Below are positions 1 to 8,448 of a DNA stretch of 64,000 nucleotides, in pieces. The notes beneath the pieces were generated by a model, which saw only the letters and a program-made list of their open reading frames with translations, ran no database searches and had not been told where the DNA came from. The DNA comes from Curtobacterium sp. MCPF17_002 (lineage in GTDB: Bacteria; Actinomycetota; Actinomycetes; Actinomycetales; Microbacteriaceae): contig NZ_CP126251.1 of the NCBI RefSeq assembly GCF_003234115.2, positions 1,674,001 to 1,738,000 on the forward strand, written 5' to 3'. The first letter of the stretch is position 1; each line of letters opens with the position of its first letter. Both the position numbers and the translations under genes were made by a program.

Positions 1-306
1 GACCCGGTCGCGCGCGAACTCGCGGAGCAACCGCGGGGAGAACTGCTGCGACGAGAGCTGCAACGCGACGACGGTCAACGAGAACGTCACCGTCGCTGCG
101 GCCATCACGCTGGACGCCACCACCTGCAACAGCACGGCCGCAGACGTGGCCCCACCCGGCCACCGCCACCCGCCGGATCCGGGATGAACGGCCAGCAGCA
201 GCGCGGTCACGACGAGCGCGGTCGACGCCCACACGCTGGGCCAGAACCACAGGGCCGCCCGCGCGTTCTCCCAGGTGACGCGACGAACGGCAGCGTGACC
301 CGACAT
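1..306 (-). CDS. DUF2254-like membrane protein, N-terminal fragment
   Basis: The minus-strand reading frame starts at ATG 306 and runs off the left edge, giving 102 N-terminal residues. It has two hydrophobic segments (around residues 20-42 and 55-85). The stretch TVTFSLTVVALQLSSQQFSP followed by RLLREFARDR is typical of the N-terminal region of DUF2254 predicted membrane proteins. The function of this family is unknown. The start follows MSGHAAV; no strong ribosome site is seen. The rest of the gene lies outside the window. Confidence 0.72.
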   Translation of the reverse strand, partial: MSGHAAVRRVTWENARAALWFWPSVWASTALVVTALLLAVHPGSGGWRWPGGATSAAVLLQVVASSVMAAATVTFSLTVVALQLSSQQFSPRLLREFARDRV

Positions 307-402
307 GTCTCCAGGGTGCGGACCGGCACCTCCGGGCACGTGCAGGAGCTGCGCGCAACGGCTGCGTCGCCCGCGTCTGCGGTCAGGGACGGTTGCGTCC
401 CG

Positions 403-624
403 TCAGCCGCGGATGTTGCGCGGGTCGTGACCGTAGGTGCTGCGCTCCGAGATCCGACCGTTCTCGTTGCGGATGAAGTGCTCGACCTTGTCGGCCACCG
501 CACGCGCCCGGCCGAGCGACTGTGCTTCCGCCTTCGTCGCGGCCTCGCCGAAGACCTCGTCAGTGCCCTCGATCTTGTTGTGCCAGGAACCGTCCTGGTG
601 GTAGGTCTCCACGTCGCCTCGCAT
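403..624 (-). CDS. DUF2188-like small protein
   Basis: A 73-residue soluble protein. The pattern DGSWHNKIEG, then KAEAQSLGRARAVADK, then IRNENGRISE and a C-terminal HDPRN resembles DUF2188 proteins, in which a short beta strand with W is followed by a helix and a terminal nGrI...Y..DP. The frame stays open upstream to 675, but ATG 624 is preferred because TACCGT lies exactly 6 nt upstream (631-636), the leaderless pattern seen at many genes here. No function is established for the family. It is monocistronic, between the DUF2254 fragment and the NUDIX gene. Confidence 0.7.
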   Translation of the reverse strand: MRGDVETYHQDGSWHNKIEGTDEVFGEAATKAEAQSLGRARAVADKVEHFIRNENGRISERSTYGHDPRNIRG

Positions 625-710
625 GCCGTCACGGTAAGCGACGGCCTGTGTCGGGGTTCCCAGCAGCCGCTGCACCGCGACGCCCCGCCAGGTGGTGGCA
701 GGGTGGAGCG

Positions 711-1211
711 ATGCCGAGCATCAGGAACATCGCGATCGGGCTGCCCGTCAAGGACGGTCACGTCCTGGTGTCCGCATCGTCCGACCGTCAGCGGGATCTG
801 GACTTCTACCGGGCGGTCGGTGGGGGCATCGAGTTCGGCGAGCGCGCCGACGAAGCGCTGCGACGGGAGTTCCGAGAGGAACTGGACGTCGCACTCGACC
901 ACGTCGAGCTCCTCGGCGTGATCGAGAACATCTTCGAGTTCGAGGGGCAGCCCGGTCACGAGTACGCGCACGTCTTCGCGGTGCACTCGGACGAACTGGA
1001 CGACGTTCCGCTCGACGCCGAGCTCGTCGTGCTGGACGAGGGGAGCCCGGTGCGGTGGGCTCCTCTGGACACTCTCGTTCCGGTGTTCCCCGAAGGGGTG
1101 CTCGAGATGCTCCGGTCGGCGGGTGGACGCCCGCTCGGGACGCCTATCCGTCCATCGCTTCGCGGAGCCGGAGCCGGTAGTGCAGGGGGGCTTCGCCGAC
1201 CTCACGCTTGA
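711..1211 (+). CDS. NUDIX hydrolase
   Basis: A 166-residue NUDIX-fold protein that probably hydrolyses a nucleoside-diphosphate-linked substrate in the cytosol; the substrate cannot be read from sequence. The Nudix box occupies residues 38-60 (GGGIEFGERADEALRREF then REELDVAL), with the metal-binding REXXEE core intact but Asp in place of the usual Gly near the end of the box. ATG 711 is chosen because the NUDIX fold starts at once (MPSIRNIAIGLPV); an open frame extends upstream to 522 without homology. Its last 68 bp overlap the convergent AraC gene, so the C-terminal ~20 residues (rich in G/R) may be poorly constrained. Confidence 0.85.
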   Translation: MPSIRNIAIGLPVKDGHVLVSASSDRQRDLDFYRAVGGGIEFGERADEALRREFREELDVALDHVELLGVIENIFEFEGQPGHEYAHVFAVHSDELDDVPLDAELVVLDEGSPVRWAPLDTLVPVFPEGVLEMLRSAGGRPLGTPIRPSLRGAGAGSAGGLRRPHA

Positions 1212-2094
1212 AGGCGGTACTGAAGGCACTCTCCGAGCTGTAGCCGAGTTCAGCGGCAAGACTGCCGACGCGGACCTCCGGGTCCCGGAGGGCGTGTTGT
1301 GCCAGCAGCATTCGCCAGCGCGACAGGTACGCGAGCGGCGAGGTGCCGGCGACCGCCCGGAACCGCTCGGCGAAGGTCGTGCGTGACATCCCGGCTGCTC
1401 GGGCGAGTTCGACGAGCTGCCACGTCCTGCCCGGTTCGTCGTGGAGAAGCCGGAGTGCCGGCGCAAGTTGCTCGTCTGCGAGGAGCCGAAGCCATCCGAC
1501 GGGCGGTCGTTCCTGCTCCAGGTAGGCGCGCAGCACTTCGAGGAGGATCAGCTGACCTGTCTGGCGGATGGCGAATGCCGACCCGAGCCTCCCGCCGGAT
1601 GCCTCCTCGAACAGCTGCGTGACCAGACGTGCCAGACGTGATGCTGACGGGGACGCTGCTCTGACGTGCACGACGCCCGGGAGCGCTGCTCTGAGGAGTG
1701 CTGCTCCGGCCGGACTCGCCTGGATCCACCCGCCGACGAGCACGTCATCGATTGCCAGATCGGCCGCGGACAGCGCTATCGAGTCGAAACTGGTGTCCGG
1801 CATGAGTTCTCGCGGAGGTTGTTGAGGGTGCCGACCTCGGGCATCCAGGTGCGTCCGGTGGTTGAGCAGCACGACGTCGCCCGGGCTCAGCTCGAACGGT
1901 CCTTCCTGCCCACCAGGCCCGTCCACGGTGAGCGTGGTCGCGCCGGCGACCAACGCCACCAGTTTGAACGGCCGGGAAACGGCAGCGCTCGAGACCCACG
2001 GTCCGCGAACGGCGAATCCGCCCGTCATGAGGCCCTGGACCTCGACCTGCTCGAACACGTCGGACAAGGCGTCGCCTCGAACAGGTTCAGACAT
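1144..2094 (-). CDS. AraC-family transcriptional regulator (cupin + HTH)
   Basis: A 316-residue regulator. The N-terminal half resembles the Cupin_6 ligand domain of AraC-type regulators (LVALVAGATTLTVDG, FELSPGDVVLL). The C-terminal ~100 residues form the double helix-turn-helix HTH_18 (WQLVELARAAGMSRTTFAER ... PLAYLSRWRM ... LGYSSESAFSTAFKR). ATG 2094 gives MSEPVRGD; further in-frame ATGs at 2112 and upstream are possible. It diverges from the SDR gene at 2168, and regulators of this subfamily often control a neighbouring SDR. The inverted repeat GTCCGT (2095-2100) / ACGGAC (2118-2123) is a candidate operator. Confidence 0.88.
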   Translation of the reverse strand: MSEPVRGDALSDVFEQVEVQGLMTGGFAVRGPWVSSAAVSRPFKLVALVAGATTLTVDGPGGQEGPFELSPGDVVLLNHRTHLDARGRHPQQPPRELMPDTSFDSIALSAADLAIDDVLVGGWIQASPAGAALLRAALPGVVHVRAASPSASRLARLVTQLFEEASGGRLGSAFAIRQTGQLILLEVLRAYLEQERPPVGWLRLLADEQLAPALRLLHDEPGRTWQLVELARAAGMSRTTFAERFRAVAGTSPLAYLSRWRMLLAQHALRDPEVRVGSLAAELGYSSESAFSTAFKREVGEAPLHYRLRLREAMDG

Positions 2095-2167
2095 GTCCGT
2101 ACTCTGGCACATGAAAAACGGACGGATGGTGATTCCGAGTACGTCGCATCCGGACCACGCTGGACGC

Positions 2168-3154
2168 ATGACTTCAGAACAAGGTCCACTGGGCACGCCG
2201 TTCACACCTGCTTCCACGGCTTCAGACGTCCTCGAGGGTGTTGATCTCAGGGGGAAGGCGGCAGTCGTCACCGGTGGTCACAGCCGGCTCGGTCGAGAGG
2301 TGTCCCGGGCCCTCGCCGAAGCGGGAGCGACGGTCACCGTTGCTTCTCGGGACGTCGCCCGCGCCAGGGCGACCGTCGACGGCATCCCCGGGATCCGGGT
2401 CGAGCAGCTGGACCTCACGGACCCGGATTCCGTCGACGCCTTCGCCGAGAGGTGGATCGCCACCGGGAAGTCCCTGGACATGCTCGTCAACAACGCCGCG
2501 GTCTTGTTCGGGCCGGAGCTGCGACTCGATGCCCGAGGGAACGAACTCGCATTCTCGACGTCGCACCTCGGCCACTTCCAACTCACGCTCGCGCTCATCC
2601 CGGCGCTCCGGGCCGCGAACGGTGCAAGGGTGGTCAACGTCACATCAGGAGCAGCCCGCTTCGGCCACATCCGTTGGGACGACTTGGCGTTCGGGACCGG
2701 GTACCAGTCGGCCGCCGCGTACGCGCAGTCCAAGCGAGCCAACACCCTCTTCACGGCCGAGCTGGACCGGCGCTACGGCGCCGAGGGCATCAGGGCGACC
2801 GCGGCCCATCCCGGCGTCGTCATCGGTCCTGGCCCGTTTGCTCCCGGGCGGCTTCCGTCGTACCGAGCACAGGGTCTCGTCGACGCAACCGGTGCCACGG
2901 TGATCGATCCGGCGGCAGGGAAGAAGACCGTCGAACAGGGTGCCGCCACGATCGTCTTCGGGGCGGCCAGCCCCCTCCTCGACGGCGTCGGGGGCGTCTA
3001 CCTCAAGGACAGCGACGTCGCAGTACTCGACGATGAGGAACGCCCCATGACTGCTGACAGTCTTCCCTCGGACGCCAACTCCGGCATGACCGACCCCGAC
3101 GATGCACGACGCCTCTGGGACGTGAGCGAGCGGCTGCTCAGGGCGGATCGGTAG
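2168..3154 (+). CDS. SDR-family NAD(P)-dependent oxidoreductase
   Basis: A 328-residue short-chain dehydrogenase. The cofactor motif is TGGHSRLG (residues 35-42), the structural motif is LVNNAAVLFG (about 106-115), and the catalytic Tyr/Lys pair is Y185-x3-K189 in AYAQSKRAN. The length and spacing resemble the retinol dehydrogenase/WW-domain-oxidoreductase-like group rather than FabG. ATG 2168 starts MTSEQGPLG; the frame is open further upstream but overlaps the regulator. The substrate is unknown. It is divergent from the AraC gene 73 bp away, which probably controls it. Its 3' end overlaps the convergent Imm5-like gene by 17 bp. Confidence 0.88.
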   Translation: MTSEQGPLGTPFTPASTASDVLEGVDLRGKAAVVTGGHSRLGREVSRALAEAGATVTVASRDVARARATVDGIPGIRVEQLDLTDPDSVDAFAERWIATGKSLDMLVNNAAVLFGPELRLDARGNELAFSTSHLGHFQLTLALIPALRAANGARVVNVTSGAARFGHIRWDDLAFGTGYQSAAAYAQSKRANTLFTAELDRRYGAEGIRATAAHPGVVIGPGPFAPGRLPSYRAQGLVDATGATVIDPAAGKKTVEQGAATIVFGAASPLLDGVGGVYLKDSDVAVLDDEERPMTADSLPSDANSGMTDPDDARRLWDVSERLLRADR

Positions 3155-3719
3155 ACGATCGGGTGTCGGACCGACCGCTCGGCACATCAGCAGTCGCGTC
3201 GAGTGCTGACTGAAGGGCTCGGATGTTCGCTCCGAGAGCACCCGAGGCGAGGAGCCCCGCGCCGAGTGGTCCTGACGGATCCTCCCCGAGCATCGGCAAC
3301 CGCCGGAGCGCGGTCTTCACCGGCTCGCTCATGCTCGCCACCTGCCACGCGAGCTCGGCTCCACCTCCACGGCCAGGATCAGCCGACTCGGCGGCCTGCG
3401 TCGCGTAGGCAGCGGCACCCAGGGCGTGCGCACCCATGTGCGCGACGGCTGCCGCCTGGGCGGCTGATCGTGCCGCCGCTCTCCCGGCGCGGGAGGTGGC
3501 GGCCTGAGCGGCGCGACCGGCAACGAAGCGGAGACGGATCTGGCCCGCGGCGTCGAGTTCTCCGCGGGCGAAGGAGCGGGCGCGCTCGACCGCGTCCCGC
3601 ACGCGATCGTCGCCGGGCGCTTCTGCCTCGAACAGGGCGAGAACGCGTTCCGTGCAGTCGGCTGCCCAGGCGGCGACGACACGGCGGTCGTTCTCGCTCA
3701 GGGATTGGGGGGAGGGCAT
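3138..3719 (-). CDS. Putative immunity protein, Imm5-like
   Basis: A 193-residue, Ala-rich, mostly helical protein. The start LSENDRRVVAAWAADCTERV followed by LALFEAEAPGDDRVRDAVE, a central Ala-rich helix pair, and AVAHMGAHALGAAAYATQAA match what is annotated in actinobacteria as putative immunity protein (Imm5). Imm5 was predicted from polymorphic-toxin loci. No toxin gene lies next to it here, so the role is inferred from family naming only and it may be an orphan. ATG 3719 is the first start and sits at the conserved N terminus. Confidence 0.7.
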   Translation of the reverse strand: MPSPQSLSENDRRVVAAWAADCTERVLALFEAEAPGDDRVRDAVERARSFARGELDAAGQIRLRFVAGRAAQAATSRAGRAAARSAAQAAAVAHMGAHALGAAAYATQAAESADPGRGGGAELAWQVASMSEPVKTALRRLPMLGEDPSGPLGAGLLASGALGANIRALQSALDATADVPSGRSDTRSSTDPP

Positions 3720-3915
3720 GCCTCACCTTTGCACGCGATCGCAACAGACGACCGGCTCCGGCGTGACTTGACGACCCAGCTGAGGGTTCAGTACGAGAAC
3801 GGCCAGCGCATCGGTAAACCACAGTCGGCGCATAGATCCAGGCCGGTCAATAGGAGCGTCACAGGACGTGTGTGACCCGACGGCCGGCCCCGCCGCACTC
3901 CTTCAGGACTGACCG
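3720..3915. other. Intergenic region before the redox cluster
   Basis: About 196 bp between the divergent Imm5-like and ferric-reductase-like genes. It is less G+C-rich than its flanks. No convincing -35/-10 pair or hairpin was found; it must contain promoters for both directions. Confidence 0.4.
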
Positions 3916-5358
3916 ATGAGCATGACGACGAACAGACACCCGGTGGTCGCTCCGCCCGGCGCGCCGACAGCCCGTCCGCCGGAGCGGCGACGCACCGACT
4001 CCGACCTCCGCGGCCGAGCACGGCGTCGGCGCGGTGCCGTCGACCTGCTCGGCGTGGTGGCCTGGGCGTCCGCAGCGGCGGCGGTCACGCTCTGGCTGTG
4101 CTCCGGACCGGTCGACCTCTCCGGGTTCGGGCAGGTCCTCGTCGCTGCGGGCATCGTCGCGGGGATGATCGGGACCGACCTGATCCTCGTCATGCTCGTC
4201 CTGGCCGCGCGGATCCCGTTCATCGACCACCTGGTCGGACACGACGCCGCGATGGTGCAGCACGGCAAGCTCGGCAAGCCGGCCCTGTACCTGCTCCTCG
4301 CCCACGCCGCCCTGCTCATCGGCGGGTACGCAGCCGAATCGAACGCGAACCTCATCGCTGAGACCGTCGCACTGTGGAACACGGCGGACGTGCTGCTGTC
4401 GTTCCTCGGCCTGTTCGCCCTCGTCGCCGTCGTGTGGACATCGATCGTCGCCGTCCGGAAGGTGCTCCCGTACGAGGTCTGGCACGGCATCCACCTGCTC
4501 TCCTACGTCGCGGTGGGCATCGCGATCCCGCATCAACTCTCCGAGGGACAGGTCCTCGCACAGGGGAGCTGGGAGCGCGTGTACTGGGTGGCGCTGTACG
4601 TCGTGGCCCTCGGATCGATCGCCGTGTTCCGGTTCGCGGTGCCGATGGTCCGGTCGCTCCGGCACCGCGTCGTCGTTGACCGCGTCGAGCAGATCGCTGC
4701 GGACGTGGTGTCGGTGCACCTGCGCGGCCGTGCCCTGACGCGTCTGAACGCACGAGGCGGTCAGTTCTTCATGTGGCGGTTCTGGACGCGCACGACCTGG
4801 TGGCATGCGCACCCCATCTCGCTCTCGGCCGTACCGACCGACGAGGGCATGCGGATCACGGTCCGCGCTCTCGGTCGCGGCACCGCCCAGCTCGGGTCGC
4901 TGCGCCCGGGGACGCCGGTGTCGTTCGCCGGTCCCTACGGGGTGTTCACCGACCAGGCCAGGACCTCGACCCGTGTCGCCGTGGCCGCTTCCGGGATCGG
5001 GATCACTCCGGTCCGGGCATTCCTCGAGCGGCTCGATGCTCCCGCCGGCGCGGTCACCATCCTGCTGCGCGGACGGTCGCCGCGCGACGCGTTCCTGTGG
5101 CAGGAGGTGATCGACTGGGCGCACCAGCACGGGCACCGCGTGTTCACGAGCATCGGATCCCGGGGGAACGGCGTCAGCGGCTGGCTCTCCGTCGCGGACA
5201 CTGCCCGCGGGGCGTCGGCGGCGTCGGTGTTCCCCGACCTGTCCCGTTCCGACTTCTACATCTGCGGACCCGGCCGATGGAGCGACCTGGTCGAACAGGA
5301 CGCGCTCCGGGCCGGACTCCCCGTGGCACAGCTCCACCGAGAGAGGTTCGACTGGTGA
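3916..5358 (+). CDS. Ferric-reductase-like transmembrane flavocytochrome (ferredoxin reductase family)
   Basis: A 480-residue membrane oxidoreductase. After a basic N-terminal region, residues ~45-245 form a six-helix ferric-reductase-like heme domain; candidate heme-ligand His residues are in VQHGKLGKPALYLLLAHAAL and YEVWHGIHLLSYV. The C-terminal ~230 residues form an FAD/NAD(P)-binding reductase module: HPISLSAVP is the flavin-binding HPxS motif, then GPYGVF and SGIGITPVRAFLE for pyridine nucleotide, ending in YICGPG and ERFDW. It should move electrons from cytosolic NAD(P)H through heme to the outside. A second start two codons in (3922) is possible. Its stop overlaps the FMN-binding gene (GTGA). 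Confidence 0.9.
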   Translation: MSMTTNRHPVVAPPGAPTARPPERRRTDSDLRGRARRRRGAVDLLGVVAWASAAAAVTLWLCSGPVDLSGFGQVLVAAGIVAGMIGTDLILVMLVLAARIPFIDHLVGHDAAMVQHGKLGKPALYLLLAHAALLIGGYAAESNANLIAETVALWNTADVLLSFLGLFALVAVVWTSIVAVRKVLPYEVWHGIHLLSYVAVGIAIPHQLSEGQVLAQGSWERVYWVALYVVALGSIAVFRFAVPMVRSLRHRVVVDRVEQIAADVVSVHLRGRALTRLNARGGQFFMWRFWTRTTWWHAHPISLSAVPTDEGMRITVRALGRGTAQLGSLRPGTPVSFAGPYGVFTDQARTSTRVAVAASGIGITPVRAFLERLDAPAGAVTILLRGRSPRDAFLWQEVIDWAHQHGHRVFTSIGSRGNGVSGWLSVADTARGASAASVFPDLSRSDFYICGPGRWSDLVEQDALRAGLPVAQLHRERFDW

Positions 5359-5861
5359 GGACACGCATCATCATCGGCGGCGTACTGGTCTCGATCGGCA
5401 TCCTCAGCGCCGGTGTCGAGTCCACCATCGTCCAACAACAGGCACTCACCGCCGCGGGCGGAACGAGCACGTCCGACGCTGGCACCTCCGACGCCGGAAC
5501 CTCAGGAAGCGCAGGGACATCGTCGGGTGGAACCGCGACCACGCCCTCGACCGGTACGGGCTCAGGCTCGACGAGCACCAGCCTCAAGGACGGCACCTAC
5601 ACCGGGACGACGGCGGTCACCAGGTTCGGGAACGTGCAGGTGCAGGTGACCATCGCGGGCGGGAAGATCACCGACGTCACCGCACTGCAACTCACCGACC
5701 AGGACGGCCGATCCGTGCAGATCAGCGCGCAGGCCGCGCCGCTCCTCCAGCAGGAGGCGTTGACCGCGCAGTCCGCCACGATCGACACGGTCTCCGGGGC
5801 GACGTACACCTCCGAGGGGTACATCCAATCGCTCCAGTCCGCGCTCGACCAGGCGCAGTGA
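5355..5861 (+). CDS. Exported FMN-binding protein (flavinylation target)
   Basis: A 168-residue protein with an N-terminal hydrophobic anchor or signal (IIIGGVLVSIGILSAG), a ~55-residue Ser/Thr/Gly-rich linker and an FMN-binding domain (residues ~77-168). The motif DTVSGAT (144-150) carries Thr150, the expected site where ApbE attaches FMN through a phosphoester. GTG 5355 overlaps the preceding stop by 4 nt, so it is translationally coupled to the flavocytochrome. ApbE follows 4 nt downstream. It probably acts as an extracytoplasmic one-domain flavin electron carrier for the flavocytochrome partners. Confidence 0.92.
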   Translation: MRTRIIIGGVLVSIGILSAGVESTIVQQQALTAAGGTSTSDAGTSDAGTSGSAGTSSGGTATTPSTGTGSGSTSTSLKDGTYTGTTAVTRFGNVQVQVTIAGGKITDVTALQLTDQDGRSVQISAQAAPLLQQEALTAQSATIDTVSGATYTSEGYIQSLQSALDQAQ

Positions 5862-5865
5862 CGCC

Positions 5866-6597
5866 GTGCAGCACGTCTTCTCCACCATGGGCACGGTCGT
5901 GTCGCTGCGCATCGACGACCCCGGCGTCGATGCCGGCCTGCTCGCGGACGTGGAGGCGCGGTTCGCGGCGTTCGACCGTGAGTTCAGCCGGTACCGCCCC
6001 GACTCCCCGGCAGCCCGCATCGCAGACGGAAGGCTGTCCCTGACCGGCGCGTCCGACGAGCACAAGCGCTGGTACGCCGAGGCGGTCGGATGGCGCAACG
6101 CGACGGGTGGCGCGTTCGATCCGCACCGCCGGGACGGGACGGTGGACCTCGCCGGGATCATCAAGGCCGCAGCGATCCAGGCTGCCGGTTCCGCGCTGGA
6201 AGGAGCCGGCATCGCACGGTGGTGCTGCAACGCCGGCGGGGACGTCCTCACCGGTGGCGGCGCTCCGGGGACACCGTGGACCGTCGGCATCAGTCATCCG
6301 GAGGACGCCGGACGGCTCCTCAGCACCGTCGCGCTCCTCGGTGATCGTCGAGCCGTTGCCACTTCGGGAACCAGTCAACGTGGCGAACACGTCTGGCGGA
6401 CCGACACTGCGGGCGAGTACCGGCAGGTCACCGTGGTCGGAACCGACATCATCACCGCCGACGTGCTCGCCACCGCCGTCCTCGCCGGTGGCCGCGACGT
6501 CCTGCACCAGGCCGTGGACCGGTGGCAGGTGGACGTCATCGCCGTCACCGACACCGGCGACCTCGTCGAAGCGAGCCCGGTCACGGCCACGTCCTGA
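5866..6597 (+). CDS. apbE: FAD:protein FMN transferase (ApbE family)
   Basis: A 243-residue ApbE-like flavin transferase, shorter than the usual 300-340. Conserved blocks are FDREFSRYRPDSP, GAFDPHRRDG with VDLAGIIKA, the NAGGD motif (residues ~121-125), ATSGTSQRGEHVW, and the late metal-site block DIITADVLATA. It transfers the FMN moiety of FAD to Thr in the SGAT motif of the adjacent FMN-binding protein. GTG 5866 lies 4 nt after the upstream stop, so it is in the same operon. No signal peptide is obvious; the protein could act inside or be exported by an unrecognised route. Confidence 0.88.
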   Translation: MQHVFSTMGTVVSLRIDDPGVDAGLLADVEARFAAFDREFSRYRPDSPAARIADGRLSLTGASDEHKRWYAEAVGWRNATGGAFDPHRRDGTVDLAGIIKAAAIQAAGSALEGAGIARWCCNAGGDVLTGGGAPGTPWTVGISHPEDAGRLLSTVALLGDRRAVATSGTSQRGEHVWRTDTAGEYRQVTVVGTDIITADVLATAVLAGGRDVLHQAVDRWQVDVIAVTDTGDLVEASPVTATS

Positions 6598-6706
6598 CGA
6601 GCTCGCGCTCGTGCCTTACCGAACTCATCGGCCACGGACAGACCGCTTCCCGTTCCGCGATCGATGCTGGTCGACCCGCACACCCGCTCGATCCGAAAGC
6701 GACACC

Positions 6707-7072
6707 GTGACCAGCACCCTCCACCGGACTCGACCGTCCGACACCGGCATCGCCGGCCCACCTCCGTCGCGGCGGACACCGCCACCTCGTTCTGCCGCCT
6801 CGCCAGCCCGATCAGGGCGCGGCTGGAGGTTCCTTTCCGGTTCGATCACCGCGGTGGTCCTCGGAGCAGCCGTGGTCATCGGTGTCCAGATGGGCACGAG
6901 CGGTCCGGCGACGTCCCCCGTGCAACCGGCGCCAGCTGCCGGGAGCGACACGACAGCGACCACCGACGGAACGGCTGCCGACGGGACCGGCCAGGGCCGG
7001 GGAACGGACGAGCAGTTCGGGGCGGGCCAGCGGAGCCGGGACGACGTAGACGGTGGCGGACGTGGGCGCTGA
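6707..7072 (+). CDS. Small single-pass membrane protein of the redox cluster
   Basis: A 121-residue protein with a basic Pro/Arg-rich N terminus, one transmembrane helix (about residues 43-62, FLSGSITAVVLGAAVVIGVQ) and a low-complexity Thr/Ser/Gly/Asp tail. GTG 6707 is chosen because the frame becomes protein-like there; the 3' end overlaps the next gene by 20 bp, arguing for coupling. No family is recognised. Position and topology suggest an anchored accessory of the FMN/ferric-reductase system. It lacks an SGAT flavinylation motif. Confidence 0.55.
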   Translation: MTSTLHRTRPSDTGIAGPPPSRRTPPPRSAASPARSGRGWRFLSGSITAVVLGAAVVIGVQMGTSGPATSPVQPAPAAGSDTTATTDGTAADGTGQGRGTDEQFGAGQRSRDDVDGGGRGR

Positions 7073-8402
7073 CGATCGTCGTCGATGGATCGCCCCCGTC
7101 GGTGCCGCTGTTCCCGCGTCGGTCGCACTCGTGCTCGTGGCCTCCGGGGCGGTCGCAGTCACGACACTCGCCGTCATCGACGCTCCACGACCGATCCGGG
7201 TGGACCTCCCGCTCGTCGCGCATGCGGCAGGCTTGCTGGCCGGGTACGCGGTCACCGTCCTGCTGCTCTTGATGTCACGGGCGCCGGCGCTCGAACGCGG
7301 CGTCGGTGCTGACCGGACGGCCCGGTGGCACGGACGAGTGGGCCGCGCCACCCTCATCCTGATCGTCGTCCACGGCGTGGCCGCGACCCTCAGTTGGGCC
7401 GCGGCGCAGGGCCTCTCCGTCATCGCCGCGACCGAGGGTGTCCTCGACATGCCCGGGCTCGTCGCGGCGACCGTTGCAACGGTCTTGTTCGTCGCCATCG
7501 GGGCGCTCTCCGCTCGCGCTGCCCGACGCCGTCTCCGGTACGAGACCTGGCATGCGATCCACCTGCTGACCTACCTGGCGATCGCGTTGTCGTTCTCCCA
7601 CGAACTCGCCGGCCCGGACCTCGCCGGTCGCCCCGCGGTCCAGGTCACCTGGAGCGTCCTCTACACCGTCGTCATCGGCCTGGTGGTCCGTTACCGGCTC
7701 ATCGCCCCGGTCCTCCAGGCCTTCCGGCACCGTCTGCGGGTGCAGTGGGTGTTCCCCGAGGGACCTGACACCGTCAGTGTCATCGTCCGCGGGCGGCACC
7801 TCGACGAGCTCCGGGCGGCCCCCGGCCAGTTCTTCCGCTGGCGGTTCGTCGCCAGGTCGACGTGGCGGTCGTCACACCCGTTCTCGCTCTCCGCGCCGCC
7901 GTCCGACGAGCACCTCCGGCTCACGGTGAAGGCGGTCGGCGACGGCACCCGCCTGGTGCAGCAGCTCCGCCCGGGGACCGTCGTGCTCGCCGGAGGCCCG
8001 TACGGTGCGATGACCGAGCGTCGGCGCAGCAGGCACGGGGTCCTGTTGATCGCCGGCGGCGTCGGGATCACCCCGATGCGCACCCTCTTCGAGACACTCG
8101 GAGAGGGCGAGGTCGCGGTGACGCTGATCTACCGGGCGTCGACGCCCGCCGACCTGCTGTTCCGAGAGGAACTCGAGGCGATCGCCGCCAGCCGGCGCGC
8201 CCGCATCGTCTACATGGTCGGTCGGTCATCGGATCCGCGGAACGCGATGACCGCCGAGAACCTCACCCGTCTGGTCCCCGACCTCCGGTTCCGCGACGTG
8301 TACGTCTGCGCAGCTCCCGGCCTGTCAGCGGCAGTACGTGCCGGGCTCCTCGCCGCAGGGCTGCCGAAACGTCACCTGCACCAAGAGGAGTTCGCCTTCT
8401 GA
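7053..8402 (+). CDS. Second ferric-reductase-like transmembrane flavocytochrome
   Basis: A 449-residue paralogue of the protein at 3916-5358. The N-terminal heme domain has matching His positions (ARWHGRVGRATLILIVVHG and YETWHAIHLLTYL ... SFSHEL). The cytosolic reductase module has HPFSLSAPP for FAD, GPYGAM, GGVGITPMRTLFETL for NAD(P)H, and ends in LHQEEFAF. GTG 7053 lies inside the preceding small gene. Two copies flanking FMN-binding and ApbE genes suggest two entry points for electrons into one extracytoplasmic flavin pool. Confidence 0.9.
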   Translation: MADVGADDRRRWIAPVGAAVPASVALVLVASGAVAVTTLAVIDAPRPIRVDLPLVAHAAGLLAGYAVTVLLLLMSRAPALERGVGADRTARWHGRVGRATLILIVVHGVAATLSWAAAQGLSVIAATEGVLDMPGLVAATVATVLFVAIGALSARAARRRLRYETWHAIHLLTYLAIALSFSHELAGPDLAGRPAVQVTWSVLYTVVIGLVVRYRLIAPVLQAFRHRLRVQWVFPEGPDTVSVIVRGRHLDELRAAPGQFFRWRFVARSTWRSSHPFSLSAPPSDEHLRLTVKAVGDGTRLVQQLRPGTVVLAGGPYGAMTERRRSRHGVLLIAGGVGITPMRTLFETLGEGEVAVTLIYRASTPADLLFREELEAIAASRRARIVYMVGRSSDPRNAMTAENLTRLVPDLRFRDVYVCAAPGLSAAVRAGLLAAGLPKRHLHQEEFAF

Positions 8403-8448
8403 TCGACGCCTCGGGGCTCCTTGACCGGTCTGCTGGCAGTCTGGGTCC

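Noticed and set aside
207..1466. Minus-strand frame of over 400 codons opposite the NUDIX gene
   Set aside because: Shadow frame: the NUDIX, DUF2188 and AraC products in other frames have clear domains, and this one has none.
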